In this document: positions 34,521-46,220 of the stretch, piece after piece
Numbering within the stretch: position 1 is the stretch's first letter
Layout: each line of letters starts with the position of its first letter
Origin: Delphinapterus leucas
Lineage: Eukaryota; Chordata; Mammalia; Artiodactyla; Monodontidae
Reading direction: 5' to 3'
Length of the DNA stretch: 64,000 bases
Assembly (NCBI RefSeq): GCF_002288925.2
Contig: NW_022098024.1
Location: forward strand, 1,060,063 to 1,124,062
The notes under the pieces: model-generated
The model's database searches: none
What the model saw: only the letters and a program-made list of their open reading frames with translations
What the model was told of the DNA's origin: nothing
Position numbers and translations under genes: made by a program

Positions 34521-35427
34521 CGCTGGTTTGGTCTATAGGAGTAGCCGCATGGCTTTCTGTATCACTCAACAGGTCATTCTGCAATGCCTGTCGCACAGAG
34601 CATTAGATTAACTGTGATGCTGGAGTCTGGGGGTATTGACTAAAGATGAGTGAAGCTATTCTGGATACAGGACACAATTACCGAGTCTAACTTGGCAGAG
34701 TTTCAAAAACAACCTTGACTTTTAATTTTCAACCTGTGTTATATCCAGATCAAAATTTATCTTTGTACAGGCACCTAATAGCAAATAGATGATTTCTCAC
34801 CTGTAGATCCCACTCCTAGATCCTCTAGCAAAGACCTTTATCTCTTTCCTAAGGTAGTAAGAATAAAGCCTCTGATCTGGATATGTAGTTTCATCAGGAC
34901 CAGACTTACAATGGTCAGAATACTTACCCCTGCCACCCCCAACTAAAATTCTACCATTAGATAAGTTTGTTTGCCCTTAGCTGTAAAGAGATTGGTCTTT
35001 CATCAAAGGTAAATATGCCAGAGACGAATGACATCAAAATCTGAGAATTAATACATCAAGCCCAGGCTAGCTGGCTTGGCATTAACCTAGAGTCATTCTA
35101 ATACAAGGATACAGGGAGGGAGCAGTGGGGGGCACTGAGTGATGCCACTAAGAACTGGGGCTCCAAGGTGGAAGCCATGAGCTGAAGAGGGAGGGAGTTC
35201 TCCAGGGAGACTGCAAATGTCCCAGGAGATCACAGTAGTCTCTGTGTCCAGGGTTGACTTTAAGTCAGGATTTTGTTTGCTTTTTAACATGGCTTTTTAA
35301 AGAATCACATCAGACTTAGAAAAATGAGAATCAATTCGTTTGTTGGCCTAAGACTTAGGCCCTGAAAAGTAGATCATTTTACCTGGTAGTGTTGAAATGA
35401 TCATATGGTCATTATTATACGGAAAGC
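34521..35427. other. Unassigned sequence
   Basis: Nothing recognised. Confidence 0.45.
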
Positions 35428-35777
35428 TGTCTAAGTCTGTTTGGGCTGCTATAACAAAATCCCACAGACTGGGTAGCTTATAAAAAACAAAAATGTATTT
35501 CTCACAGTTCTGAAGGCTAGAAATCTGAGATAAGGGTGCCAGCTTGGTTGAGTGAGAGCCTTCTTCCTGGTTCCAAGGCAGCACTTTCTTACATGGTAGA
35601 ATGGTCAAGGAAACTCTCTGGGTTCTCTTTTATAAGATCACTAATCCCATTCATGAGAGCTCCACTCTTAAAAAATAATCACTACCAAAGCCCCCACCTA
35701 CTAATGCCATAATCTTTGGGGGTCAGGATTTCAACATATGAATTTGGAGGGGAAACACAAACATTCAGAGCATAGCA
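35428..35777 (+). mobile_element. Solo LTR, about 350 bp, same family as 50374-51656
   Basis: Begins TGTCTAAGTCTG and ends ATAGCA, so it has TG...CA termini. It contains 'gggctgctataacaaaatcc' (35444-35463), 'tatttctcacagttctgaag' and 'ggatttcaacatatgaattt' (35727-35746). A copy at 50374-51656 has the same ends, the same length once its own insertion is removed, and a 5-bp target duplication. That supports LTR status, and the size suits MaLR/ERVL-type elements. No clear duplication flanks this copy. Fossil and non-coding. Confidence 0.75.
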
Positions 35778-35814
35778 GAGTCCAATTGCTTAAGTTTAAA
35801 ATCAAGCACTGTGA

Positions 35815-35985
35815 TTTAACAGCTATCTAACATTGTGCCCATGACCTTAACCTCTCCAAGCCTCACTGTCGCCATCTGTAAAATGGGATCAATAGTGGAC
35901 TCTCACCTGTGTAGATTTAATCAAATTACTAGTGTAAAGTAGCAGACTGGATAAATGTTTGTCCTTATTGTTTTCATTAAACTAT
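35815..35985 (+). mobile_element. MIR SINE
   Basis: Clear MIR: 'gcccatgaccttaacctctc' (35837-35856), 'catctgtaaaatgggatcaa' (35873-35892), 'taaatgtttgtccttatt'. Confidence 0.85.
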
Positions 35986-38039
35986 TATGTTAGGGGGAAA
36001 AAATTCAAGAGGGTTGGCTGAGGTGAAAATAAAACAGAATCACCCTATTGTGTAGGGTGTAAAGTACCTCGTTCTGACTAAGCAGTACTCTTCTCAAGCT
36101 GATTATCCCAAAATGTCTTCACATTCTTCTGAAATAAGTTTTGGGATCTTAGTTGAAAGGAACTTTTTGAATGCAAATGTAGTCCTGCATACAGCATCTC
36201 CTGCCCTCTTCTGGCCTCTCCAAGAAATTCAGTTATCAGTATTAAGTAAATAGAAAGTGTATTTTTAAATTTTATTTTTAGTGAACACCTACAGTTTACC
36301 ATTTTTCTCAGTTCTAGATGAGAAAGATACATCTCTAATATTTTGTATGAAGATGGCAGTTATCAGAACCTTTGAGATTTTTTTTCAACAATTTGCTTTT
36401 GAGATGGAGATTTCCTTCTCTTATTCAATCCTATGCTTCTAGTGCCAGTTCTACATATCAAAACTACTAAATAAATAATTAAACGGTGCCACAAATTATT
36501 GCTGAGACTAAAATCTGAGGTCATTATAATTCCTGAGATAATTAATCAGATGTTTAAAATAGAACCAGCATGTGAGAACCTTTGATTGTAGAAGAAGCCT
36601 GAGGCTTAAAGTCCCACTTCTATTCGAGATGATATTGGACTTTAACTCATTTTCCCACAGCCTTCAAAAAATAAATAAAAGCATAATTTTTAAAGGTACA
36701 TGAGGGTCTCCATTTTGATTTTCAGATGTGGTATGGATTGAGCACCAGTTTGCTATGCCTTTGAAAGGCAGTCTTTGAAGTTATCTGCACAGTCTCACAC
36801 CCAGCCAGAGGTGTCATGGCTTGGCAAAAGATTTCCTATTAAAATGCGACACCAAAACAGAGGTTTGTGTTGGTCAGTACTGTACAAGGGAGCCAGAGGA
36901 CAGCTTGCTGTGATGGGGAGGGTCACAGTCAGCAGAGACCAACTTGCTGAAAGATCCAGTGCTTAGGGCGGTCTCACACATCTTAGGGCTTCCTGCGGTT
37001 AGAAAAGATTAGCTAAACAGAATGAAAGGAGCATGGGAGGGGAAGCCCAGTTGGCCTGAAGAGAAAAGAGGAACAAATAACTGGAGATGAGAGCAGCCAA
37101 GCATGTGTGACGTCAGCTGCAGTTTTTCCGTTTTCATCTTGGGTTGTGTAATTCAGGGGTCCCCAAAGTTGAACAGCCATAATCCAGACTCTTGTTTTCC
37201 AACCAATCCCAAGTTATTAATGTTTAAAATTTTTATTTCCTGAATTACCCCACGCACAAACAACTAAAAGCTTTTACAGCAAGAAACTTTGCTTAGTCAT
37301 TAAAACACATTACTATTCATAAGAATAAGCAGGTGCAAATAGTGTCTCCAGTTTGGATAAAGAAGAAGCATGGGAGAACTTCCCGTATAACTTTTAAAAC
37401 GCATTAAAAGAATACAGTGCTTAGAAGCATTTTGCTGACTCCAAAAGCTGCAGACAAAATAGTGGAATAAGACATCAGACCTAGAGACAAATGCTAGCCT
37501 CTGACAAACATGATATAAATTCAGAAAGATGTATCATTTTCCAATATGATTGAGATAATTGCTTAAATATTGGGAGAAAATATTAAAGTTTAAATAGCAT
37601 CACATACCAAAATATATTTCAGGAAGATTACAGAGTTAAGTGTATTTAAAACATGGAATAATGAAAGAACCGTTAAATGCATATTGCAGTATGTATATGA
37701 GACCATATTTTATTGCCCTGAAAATGGCATTTTTAATGATTATTGACAAAGGAATATAGTTGTGTGACTTAGTTTTTAGTTGCAAAGAAACCAGCAAACT
37801 CTCTAGCTAAAGTACAAAGGGAATTTACTTTATAAATAAAGGACTGTAGCTCCTAGACTCTCTAGGAGAGTCAGATTATTATGACTTGCTGTCATGCAGC
37901 CAATAAAATGCCTCATCCACCCTGTGCCATTGGTGCAGATATAATCCTACCATTACTAAACATGAGACCAGAAGGTTTTCCCTTAGATTCTGATAATGGG
38001 CCCTACTGATAGGAAAAGAGTAAAGGGACAGAGTAGGTA
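35986..38039. other. Unassigned sequence, 2.1 kb
   Basis: No gene or repeat family recognised. It contains a perfect 8-bp inverted repeat ctcctaga/tctaggag (37850-37857, 37861-37868) with a 3-base loop. Confidence 0.45.
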
Positions 38040-38725
38040 ATTAAAGAGTTAATCCCACTAGGGGATTGTGAACGAAGAAAAAAGTATGGGAGACCCCTGT
38101 AAGTTAATGATCACTCAAAAAAGCAGGTTTGCTTAACCACAAAACCAAGCAGGCTTGCTTAGCAACAAAACCGTGCAACAGAAGCATGAGACATGCCCCC
38201 AAACAATAAAACAATGGTGGAATGAGACCCATATCCTGCCCAGTGAGCTCAGTAAGTTAATGATTCCTAGGACACGCTCCTCTGCGTGCACTAAAAACAA
38301 AAAATACAAGGAAAAGGTGACGTTGTACTAAAACCTGAGATGGTTTACCATTTTTAGCATATGTTACCACCTTTTTGCTCATTTCCACTGTGCCGTGACA
38401 GTCCTGGCTTAACCACGTAGGGACAAGAAAACTCCCCCGCCTGACATAGAGGAGGAGCTGATAATGGAAGCTTGATGTCTACTCAAGAATGAGGGAGAAG
38501 GTGGTCTTCTCCCCCTCCCCACTTTTCCTTTGATTACAGAACTGTAGCCCACTAAGTTCTCGGCCTGGCACCGTCTCGCCCACCCGCCTGTAAGCCTCAC
38601 AAGTGTCCTATTCTAATCAATCACTTCTTATCTGTCACTTTGCCTCTTACTGAATTCTTTCTGTGCTGAGACATAAGGAACCAGAGCTCCTTGGATCCCC
38701 CCAGACGCATTTCTGCGGTTTCATT
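38040..38725 (+). mobile_element. ERV LTR-like segment
   Basis: Composition and layout suggest a gammaretrovirus-class (ERV1-like) LTR. There is a tandem 26-bp repeat as seen in U3 enhancers (38121-38146, 38147-38172), a repeated 13-mer gtaagttaatgat, a C-rich stretch, and an end at about 38720 reading 'gcatttctgcggtttca'. I see no internal retroviral genes and no target duplication, so the boundaries and family are tentative. Confidence 0.45.
38121..38172. repeat. Tandem 26-bp repeat, two units
   Basis: Two adjacent 26-bp units beginning aagcaggtttgcttaaccac and aagcaggcttgcttagcaac differ at three positions. They lie within the LTR-like segment. Confidence 0.93.
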
Positions 38726-39164
38726 GCCACTGAGCCACTATCATGGCAGCTCCAGAAAGCACCATGCCTCTTGGCCAGGCTATGCCAAGAAATGGAGTCC
38801 ACATAGAGTCTCTTTCCTTATGCCACCCTCTTCCCAATGGAAGCCTGAAGCTTTAGGTGCACGTTATTGATGGAGCCTGGATTACCTAAGTCTTGACCTA
38901 GGCTGGAAAATTGAGTTGACTTCTACCTTGGAGTGGTAGGACTCGAGATGTGGGGATTGCCTCAAGTATAGTTACAATGTTGAGAAGATGGTATGCTTCT
39001 TATATTGTGTTCATACACCTGTGTATTCTAAATTCTCCACAATACATACATATTAATTTAGCCAAAAAAAACAGAAGTTCATACCCACAAAATCATTCTA
39101 AGGCCAGTGTAACACTGTCTGATTTGGAATTGAAAGGAGCAGTAGAATGTTTAAAACTAAAGTC
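38726..39164. other. Unassigned sequence
   Basis: No element recognised. It may include flanking retroviral sequence, but nothing diagnostic is visible. Confidence 0.4.
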
Positions 39165-39285
39165 CCTCTTTTTTCATATGAGAAAACTGAGGACAAGCGA
39201 GGATGAAGAGGCTTATACAAGGTCATACACTCAGAAGATAGTGAAGCCAGGCCAGAAATCCGTATTTACTGGACTTTAAGATGAG
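39165..39285 (-). mobile_element. MIR SINE fragment
   Basis: Antisense MIR: 'catatgagaaaactgaggac' (39175-39194), 'gcttatacaaggtcatacac', 'gtgaagccaggccagaaatc'. Confidence 0.72.
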
Positions 39286-39904
39286 GGAGTTTTCCATTTT
39301 ATCTTGGGTATTTGTATTTCATCTATGAACTGGAGAAAATGATAAAGTATATTTGTTTTATACTTTATGGCTAATGGATATATAATCCTCACTAATGAGA
39401 ATTCCCACTTATTTTGGGATGTATCATGGTAATCCCTTTCAGGTCAAGAAGGGAATGCAGTATCAGCTAACCCAGCCTCTTTGTCTTGTCGATAAGAGCA
39501 ACTTTAGTTTTCCCAGTTGTCGGATATAAGCTCAAAACAGTAGTAATGCCCCTTTGAAAAGCCTTTTGAGATAAGTTTATGAAAAGAACCATGAGCATGG
39601 AATTGCTCCAAATCAGGATGGTTACTTGCTTGGAAAGATGGGATTAATTTACTTTGTGAATTGCACAGAAAGAACATCTCTTTTGAGTTGCAAAACATAG
39701 CAAGATTACCATATCTTGGAGAGAGAAATCTGTTTGTAAAGGGCGATGTTTAGGGGAATTAAGGAGAAATGAACAAGACAGTCACCCTCTTCTGTGGGAT
39801 AATTAGCTTCCCAACAGCTGGGGCCAGAGTCACTTTGCTATTCCTAGTACAAGCCCAATGTCTAAGCTGTAATATGGGGTTCAGTGAAAGCTGATTCAGT
39901 GAAG
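39286..39904. other. Unassigned sequence
   Basis: Nothing recognised. Confidence 0.45.
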
Positions 39905-40045
39905 ACATAGATGTAGGTTATCTTTATATTTCATTTTTATAATAATTATGGCCTCCGATCTAATGCTTGGTATTTGCCAGGCGTTGTGTGAGGTATTTTA
40001 CACACCTTATTTCTGTCCTGAATGCTTTTTGGAGAAAAACTTAGA
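39905..40045 (-). mobile_element. MIR-like fragment
   Basis: Antisense: 'gcttggtatttgccaggcgt' (39965-39984), 'gtgtgaggtattttacacac' (39985-40004), 'ttggagaaaaacttagagat'. Confidence 0.6.
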
Positions 40046-40559
40046 GATTGACTAGAAGCTTACGGTGCATCTGCTCAGTCCACAATCACTCTCCATCTGG
40101 AAAATCCATCCCCAACCTGATCTACAGTCCCCTCAGTGGTCACTACTGTAAAACAGGAGTTTGTGCTCTGGTCACTGAAAATTGAGCCAAGATGGACATC
40201 TTCCTGAAACGGGAGAATTTTGATTCTCATTCCCATGGCTTTGCAAATGAAGTTAAGACTCAGAGACTGTTAACAGGTCTCTGGAAGTGGCTAGTCGAGT
40301 AACATGCAAACTCCAGAATTGTGAGTCTCTAGAAAAAGAGAAAGGAATGTGAAGCAGGTTCAGAGAAAGGGGAACAGATCAAAAGTAAAGTCTTGATATT
40401 TATCCCCAGAATCTGTTTTTACTTAAAACCCAGCTTCAGACCCCTGAATTCTACGGCTGTCCTCTCTTTGCTTAAGCTAACTAGAATTGTCTTTTGGAAG
40501 TTAGAATCTAGGATCTTGGCTAGTATACGGTATAAATAAAATATGTACATTCATACCTA
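40046..40559. other. Unassigned sequence
   Basis: Nothing recognised. Confidence 0.45.
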
Positions 40560-40740
40560 CATCCAAAGAAACATGTTATCTCTTATTTTCACAGCATATC
40601 CAAGAGTGGATATTATCATCCCCATCTTATAGATGAGCCTACAGGCTCAGAGAGTGGAAACAATTTTCCCAAAACACTCTACTTAGATTAGTTAGAGCTG
40701 GTTATTTAATCTGAGGTTGGAATAGCTTAAAATCCTGTGA
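40560..40740 (-). mobile_element. MIR SINE
   Basis: Antisense MIR: 'ggatattatcatccccatct' (40608-40627), 'tatagatgagcctacaggct' and 'agagctggttatttaatctg'. Confidence 0.75.
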
Positions 40741-40774
40741 TCTTCCTAGCCCTATATCATGCCCCATCTAGTTT

Positions 40775-40830
40775 TATTCATTCTTTAAACATGTATTTAT
40801 GGAGATCCTGTTAAGTCCCAGGCACTATGT
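40775..40830 (-). mobile_element. L2 terminus fragment
   Basis: Short antisense L2 end: 'ttcattctttaaacatgtat' (40778-40797), 'aagtcccaggcactatgttt'. Confidence 0.5.
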
Positions 40831-41257
40831 TTCTACGGTTTCACCAGGGTTGCCAAGTAGTTGTAGATATTTACAGGGTATTGTATCCATATGTGTCCAT
40901 GTAGACTACCAAAGGCAGGATGCTCACTCAAGGTTAAAGAATAATCTCTGAGGTTCATTATTCGTACACTACTTTCAGTAAAGATAAAATTAAGGAGAGA
41001 CCAGCTTTCAAAAGACATAGGAGGTGTTGGAGGATTTTGGAGTTACTAAAATCTTTCAATATTAAGCATTTACCAAGCTACTGTATATTTTAACTGGATC
41101 AGATGCCACCTGGTGTGATTTTGTCCCTGGTCTTCAGACAGAATGTGGCTGGGATTGTCAGTGGGCTGGTAATGAGCACCTGTTATTAGAGGGATTTTTT
41201 TAATGGTCTCCTGAAGGAAATTTGATGAGTTGATGATCCAATAATGTCTCAGATTTC
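40831..41257. other. Unassigned sequence
   Basis: Nothing recognised. Confidence 0.45.
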
Positions 41258-41345
41258 CTATTAAACCCAGAGAAGACATGTAACTTTCTCAAGGTCACAG
41301 AGCTAGTTGGTTGCAGAGATGAGGCTTGCCAGCTAAGAATGCACT
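41258..41345 (-). mobile_element. MIR SINE fragment
   Basis: Antisense MIR segment: 'aactttctcaaggtcacaga' (41282-41301), 'gctagttggttgcagagatg'. Confidence 0.65.
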
Positions 41346-41889
41346 ACCAACAGAAATCATTTTTGAAACTTTATGTAATATTTCTTCTTATTCCTCCAAA
41401 TAACAACACATGTCAGTTACATTCATGTCAGATCCATTATGTGTTCTACCCCCTCAGTCTGTCTTTCTTTGAATCAATGAAATGTAAAATGGGAAAATTA
41501 CAGGTTTTTATAGTTAGAATCTATAGTGCTTAGGGTACAGTATAAAAGGCCCTATATTAATTATGTACATTCTGGCTTATTATATAATTCTACCTTCTTG
41601 TATTAGGAGTTAAAATTTCGCTAAATACCATGAGTTTTAAAAAATCATCAATATCATTCTCAAATGTAATTATATTCTTTAAAAAATGACAAGAGTCAAA
41701 AAAAGTGACAAGAGTCATATGTCGGAGCACCTCAGTTTTTATAAAATGTATGCCTTCTATCTTTTGTAACATACAAATAAAATACAAAATATAAACAATA
41801 TGGTTGAACACTTTGGAAATGGAAATTATTTATGTTTTCTAATCCCAAGAGAGCATCTGTGCATTATCATCATAATAATTTTAAATAAT
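41346..41889. other. Unassigned sequence
   Basis: AT-rich. A short direct repeat occurs at 41688-41716 (two copies of 'gacaagagtca', about 22 bases apart). No gene. Confidence 0.45.
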
Positions 41890-42100
41890 AATAACAACAA
41901 TAGTTAATACTTAAAGAATACTTATTGTGACCAGGCAATTTTCTGAATGCTCTACATGCATTAACTCAATCTTCATAATCACCTGTTCACCTGTGAGGTA
42001 GCCCTATTAGTACCCCATTTAACAGATGAGGAAGATGAGGCACAGAGATTACTACGGGATTAGCTCCAGTAGCTGAGCTACTTTCTAGGTAAGGAGATAG
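41890..42100 (-). mobile_element. MIR SINE
   Basis: Well-preserved antisense MIR: 'gaccaggcaattttctgaat' (41930-41949), 'gctctacatgcattaactca' (41950-41969), 'acccatttaacagatgagga'. Confidence 0.88.
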
Positions 42101-42827
42101 GACTGTCTCATCCTTGGTCTTTAAATGCAGCCCACATATATATAACATCTAAATGGTCAAGCAGTTTCTCCTGACCTGGCTCAAACTCTACTTGGCTTGG
42201 ATTGTTTTCTCCCTCTTTTTTCCAGGTGAACGCCTATTGAGACTTCAAGGCTCATAAAAAATATGCTCCCTTTTACAGTCTTTCCTTTTAATGAACTTGC
42301 ATTGTTTCTTCATGTTGCCCTGACCTTTTTTTCATAATTCTGCCGCTCTAATTTGGAACATCACTGACTTCCTGACTACGCCAAAGGACAGTATTTATTT
42401 ACTAAGTTATGAATCCCTTTGTGAAATCGGACACTCGTAATGAACCTCTCAAAGTTTTTTCAAAGCACCATCCTCCACAGCTGCTTCTCTTGATTTTCCG
42501 GTCATTCCAGCTCAATCTTCATTATGTTTCCCTCTCTCTCTCTCTGTGCCTATTAAATGATGGAAGTCTATAATCTAGATGCCAACACAAGATCTAGCAT
42601 CCAGAATGGTCCTTGTCATATGTAAGGATCTCAATAAACATTAGCTGCATCATTTTCCTCATGAAATCTAACCCATGCATATGGTTTCAGCTATGACTCA
42701 TGAACTAGCATATGTGAAATCCAGAACTCTTAAGCTTAGGAGTTTCCAATCCAGATCTAATGTCATGCTTTCTATTAGTATTCTATTTTTCTCTCATTCT
42801 TTCTTATCTGGATGAGTTACTCTTTTA

Positions 42828-42831
<4 letters not shown>
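42101..42831. other. Mostly unassigned, with L2-like end
   Basis: The segment near 42590-42655 ('tctagcatccagaatggtcc' ... 'ggatctcaataaacattagc') resembles an L2 or MIR 3' terminus in the plus direction. The rest is unassigned. Short TC run at 42535-42545. Confidence 0.4.

Positions 42832-42889
<58 letters not shown>
42832..42889. repeat. Compound (TC)n(CA)n microsatellite
   Basis: (TC)15 at 42832-42861, then (CA)14 to 42889. Likely polymorphic. Confidence 0.97.
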
Positions 42890-42892
<3 letters not shown>

Positions 42893-42915
42893 GACAATGG
42901 AATGTTGGGCATTGG

Positions 42916-42966
42916 ATTAGGTGCTGGGTCAGTGGTGGGGCCTTCATTAGGTGCTGGGTCAGTGGT
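42916..42966. repeat. 21-bp direct repeat, period 30
   Basis: The 21-mer starting attaggtgctgggtcagtgg occurs perfectly at 42916-42936 and 42946-42966, a recent small tandem duplication next to the microsatellite. Confidence 0.93.
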
Positions 42967-43097
42967 TACCTAGGTGAGGGTACCAGCTTGTTATACTGTT
43001 TTCTCCCTCTTCTTCACTCTCCATTTCATTTTCACACTCATGATACAGTGTTCTTTGGAAAATATCTAACTGTCCCTATTCAAAATTCTGTTGGTTT

Positions 43098-43490
43098 TTA
43101 AAATTTTATTTATTTTTTAATATAATTTTACAATATTACATTCCACTTACAATTATTACAAAATATTGGCTATATTCCCTGTGTTGTACAATGCATCCTT
43201 GGGCCTATCTTACACCCAATAGTTTGTACCTCTCATTCCCCCACCCCTGTATTGCCCCCGTTCCCCCTCCCCACTGGTAACCACTAGTTTGTTCTCTATA
43301 TCTGTGAGTTTGCTTCATTTTTGTTATATTCACTACTTTGTTGTATTTTTTAGATTCCATATATAAGTGGTATCATACAGTATTTGTCTTTGTCTGACTT
43401 ACTTCACTTAGCATAATGCCCTCCAAGTCCATCAATGTTGCTGCAAATGGCAAAATCTTGTTCTTTGATGGTTCCACATTGCATATATAG
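43098..43490 (-). mobile_element. LINE-1 3' end (antisense)
   Basis: Antisense LINE-1: the T-rich end at about 43098-43125 is followed by the 3' UTR polypyrimidine tract (C-runs 43238-43272). ORF2 C-terminal text comes next: 'tagattccatatataagtgg' (43351-43370) and 'gacttacttcacttagcata' (43396-43415), to about 43490. Text resembling L2 lies on both sides, so it may be nested in an L2. Confidence 0.92.
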
Positions 43491-43504
43491 TAGAGTTCCT
43501 TTAT

Positions 43505-43680
43505 ATCTCAGAAGGCCCTTTATAATTTGATCCCTGACTATATGTCAAGCCTTAATTTCTTCATTCTCACACTTGTGTTCTATATTCCAGACACAGCAAA
43601 CTCTTTGGTATTCCTTAATCATGCAGTGGCTTTGCTTATCTAAGTATCTTTATACATGCCATCTTGTTGGAATTTGGTAA
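43505..43680 (+). mobile_element. L2 LINE fragment
   Basis: L2 3' coding/UTR text: 'aaggccctttataatttgat' (43511-43530), 'ccctgactatatgtcaagcc', 'catgcagtggctttgcttat' (43620-43639). It may join 43020-43097 across the LINE-1. Confidence 0.65.
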
Positions 43681-45051
43681 GGACTGAGAGAAACAGTAAA
43701 TTACATTTCTCTTACCTGCCAGGGTTCTGACTCAACGTAGGGATAAACACAAAGTAAGATAGGTAGAGAGCAAATGTCACCTTCACCCTGACAATGTTTA
43801 TCTTAGAGTATGCAGTTTATTTTGTTAGGCAAGTGGTCCTCCCTAAATCCTAGAATAGACAGACTTAGACTGTCTTGCAGGCAAAGACAGCATGGGAAAA
43901 TGGAAGCCTCACCATATCCTCAGCTTGCTGTTTGGGACAGATAGAGAACACCAGCTCTCTGAGGGCAGGCTAGCTCCCCAATGAAAAGAGAAAGTACACA
44001 GCCCTGTTCTCCTCCAAAACTGCTAGCGGGTTGAGCGGCTCTTCCTCTCCTGTAGGGAGTTAGTGAGCCAGCAGAGACAGGCCAGGAGTGGCTTGGAAGT
44101 GGAGCTCCTCCAACCTGGAAGTATTTTTAAGTGAATAATGAAGGTATATCAAATATAAGCTTAATTCAACAGGAGTTTTGGCAATTTTAAGTAGAAAGAA
44201 AAGAAGCACCTCGCTTTGCCTCAAGCCACAGAATGGAACTGATGAGCTCACACAACTGAAAAGCATTTGAGTCCAGGCACTCAACGTCATAGAACTTAGT
44301 CCGTCTTCATCTTTGCTTTCCTCTTTCTCGAGTCCAATCTCAGGCAGGCTCTTTCCTTACTGTGCTGTGATGTTAAGATGGCCATCGGTATCTGGTAACT
44401 ATCTTACAAGCTCAGCTATCCCAATGAAAATAGAGCTTCACCTTCCCAAGAATTCTAGTGAAAGGCCTGAGTTGAATGTCATTGGATAATTTAGACCAGT
44501 GAAGTAAAACAATACATATTTTTTGGCTAGGCATGGTCAGGCACACCTTCCGCCACCACCAGAACTGTGGTCAAAGTCAGCGTTATCTGAAGGACTAAGA
44601 TGAGAGAGGAATGTTTCAGAAGGAAGAGCATCTATTCTGGGCAGATGGAAACAAAACATGTCAAAGGGCATTGTTCCATAGGCGAGTGGAGTGGTGAACC
44701 AAAGTAGACAGGTTGTTTAGTAACAGTGACTCTGAGTTTAGGTAAAATAGTCTTTTCTCGATTATGCTTATTGTTAAATTAGACTGCTCCATGATTCTAT
44801 TGCAGCCAGCCAGGAGATTGTACTCATTTTTTTGTTAGCCTAGGAATCAGACTTTCACAAAATAGGTGAATTGGGAAATCTCTTAGCTATACAGAAAATA
44901 TTGTTGCTGTGACGATTGTTGCAGTAGAGGCCTGTTGGAAATGAGTCAGGAAGTAGATGGAAGAAACAGTCACCCCGGTCTCTGCTGTCAAGTAAAAGGA
45001 GGGTGCACGCAGCTGTGAATTTTTCTACTCTCGTTTCTCCTGGAATCGCAT
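43681..45051. other. Unassigned sequence, 1.4 kb
   Basis: No repeat or gene recognised. The minus-strand frame 44060-44290 has no identifiable domain. Confidence 0.45.
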
Positions 45052-46004
<953 letters not shown>

Positions 46005-46220
46005 TGACAGTAACATTTATGGAGAACTTACTTTCACATGAGACAGTATGCTTAGAATAAGAATACAGGCACACACAACTCCCAGCCCAACCTCAGAGTG
46101 GATTTATTTAGTGGGTACTCCCCCCTCAAAAATAATAAACCACTCTACCCGCTATAATGTTGGGATGGGTTATTAGTTCCACTTTACAGATGAGAAAACT
46201 GACTTTGCTTTAAGGCACTG
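46005..46220 (-). mobile_element. MIR-like fragments with central interruption
   Basis: Antisense MIR-like left part ('taacatttatggagaactta', 46011-46030) and right part ('ttccactttacagatgagaa', 46177-46196). They are separated by about 110 bp of unrelated text. Confidence 0.55.

Noticed and set aside
34219..34596. 125-codon Glu/Lys-rich minus-strand frame
   Set aside because: Produced by purine-rich low-complexity sequence. No domain, splice context or homologue recognised.
37850..37868. Perfect 8-bp stem with 3-base loop considered as a small RNA hairpin
   Set aside because: Far too short for a microRNA precursor and expected by chance. No flanking stem extends it.
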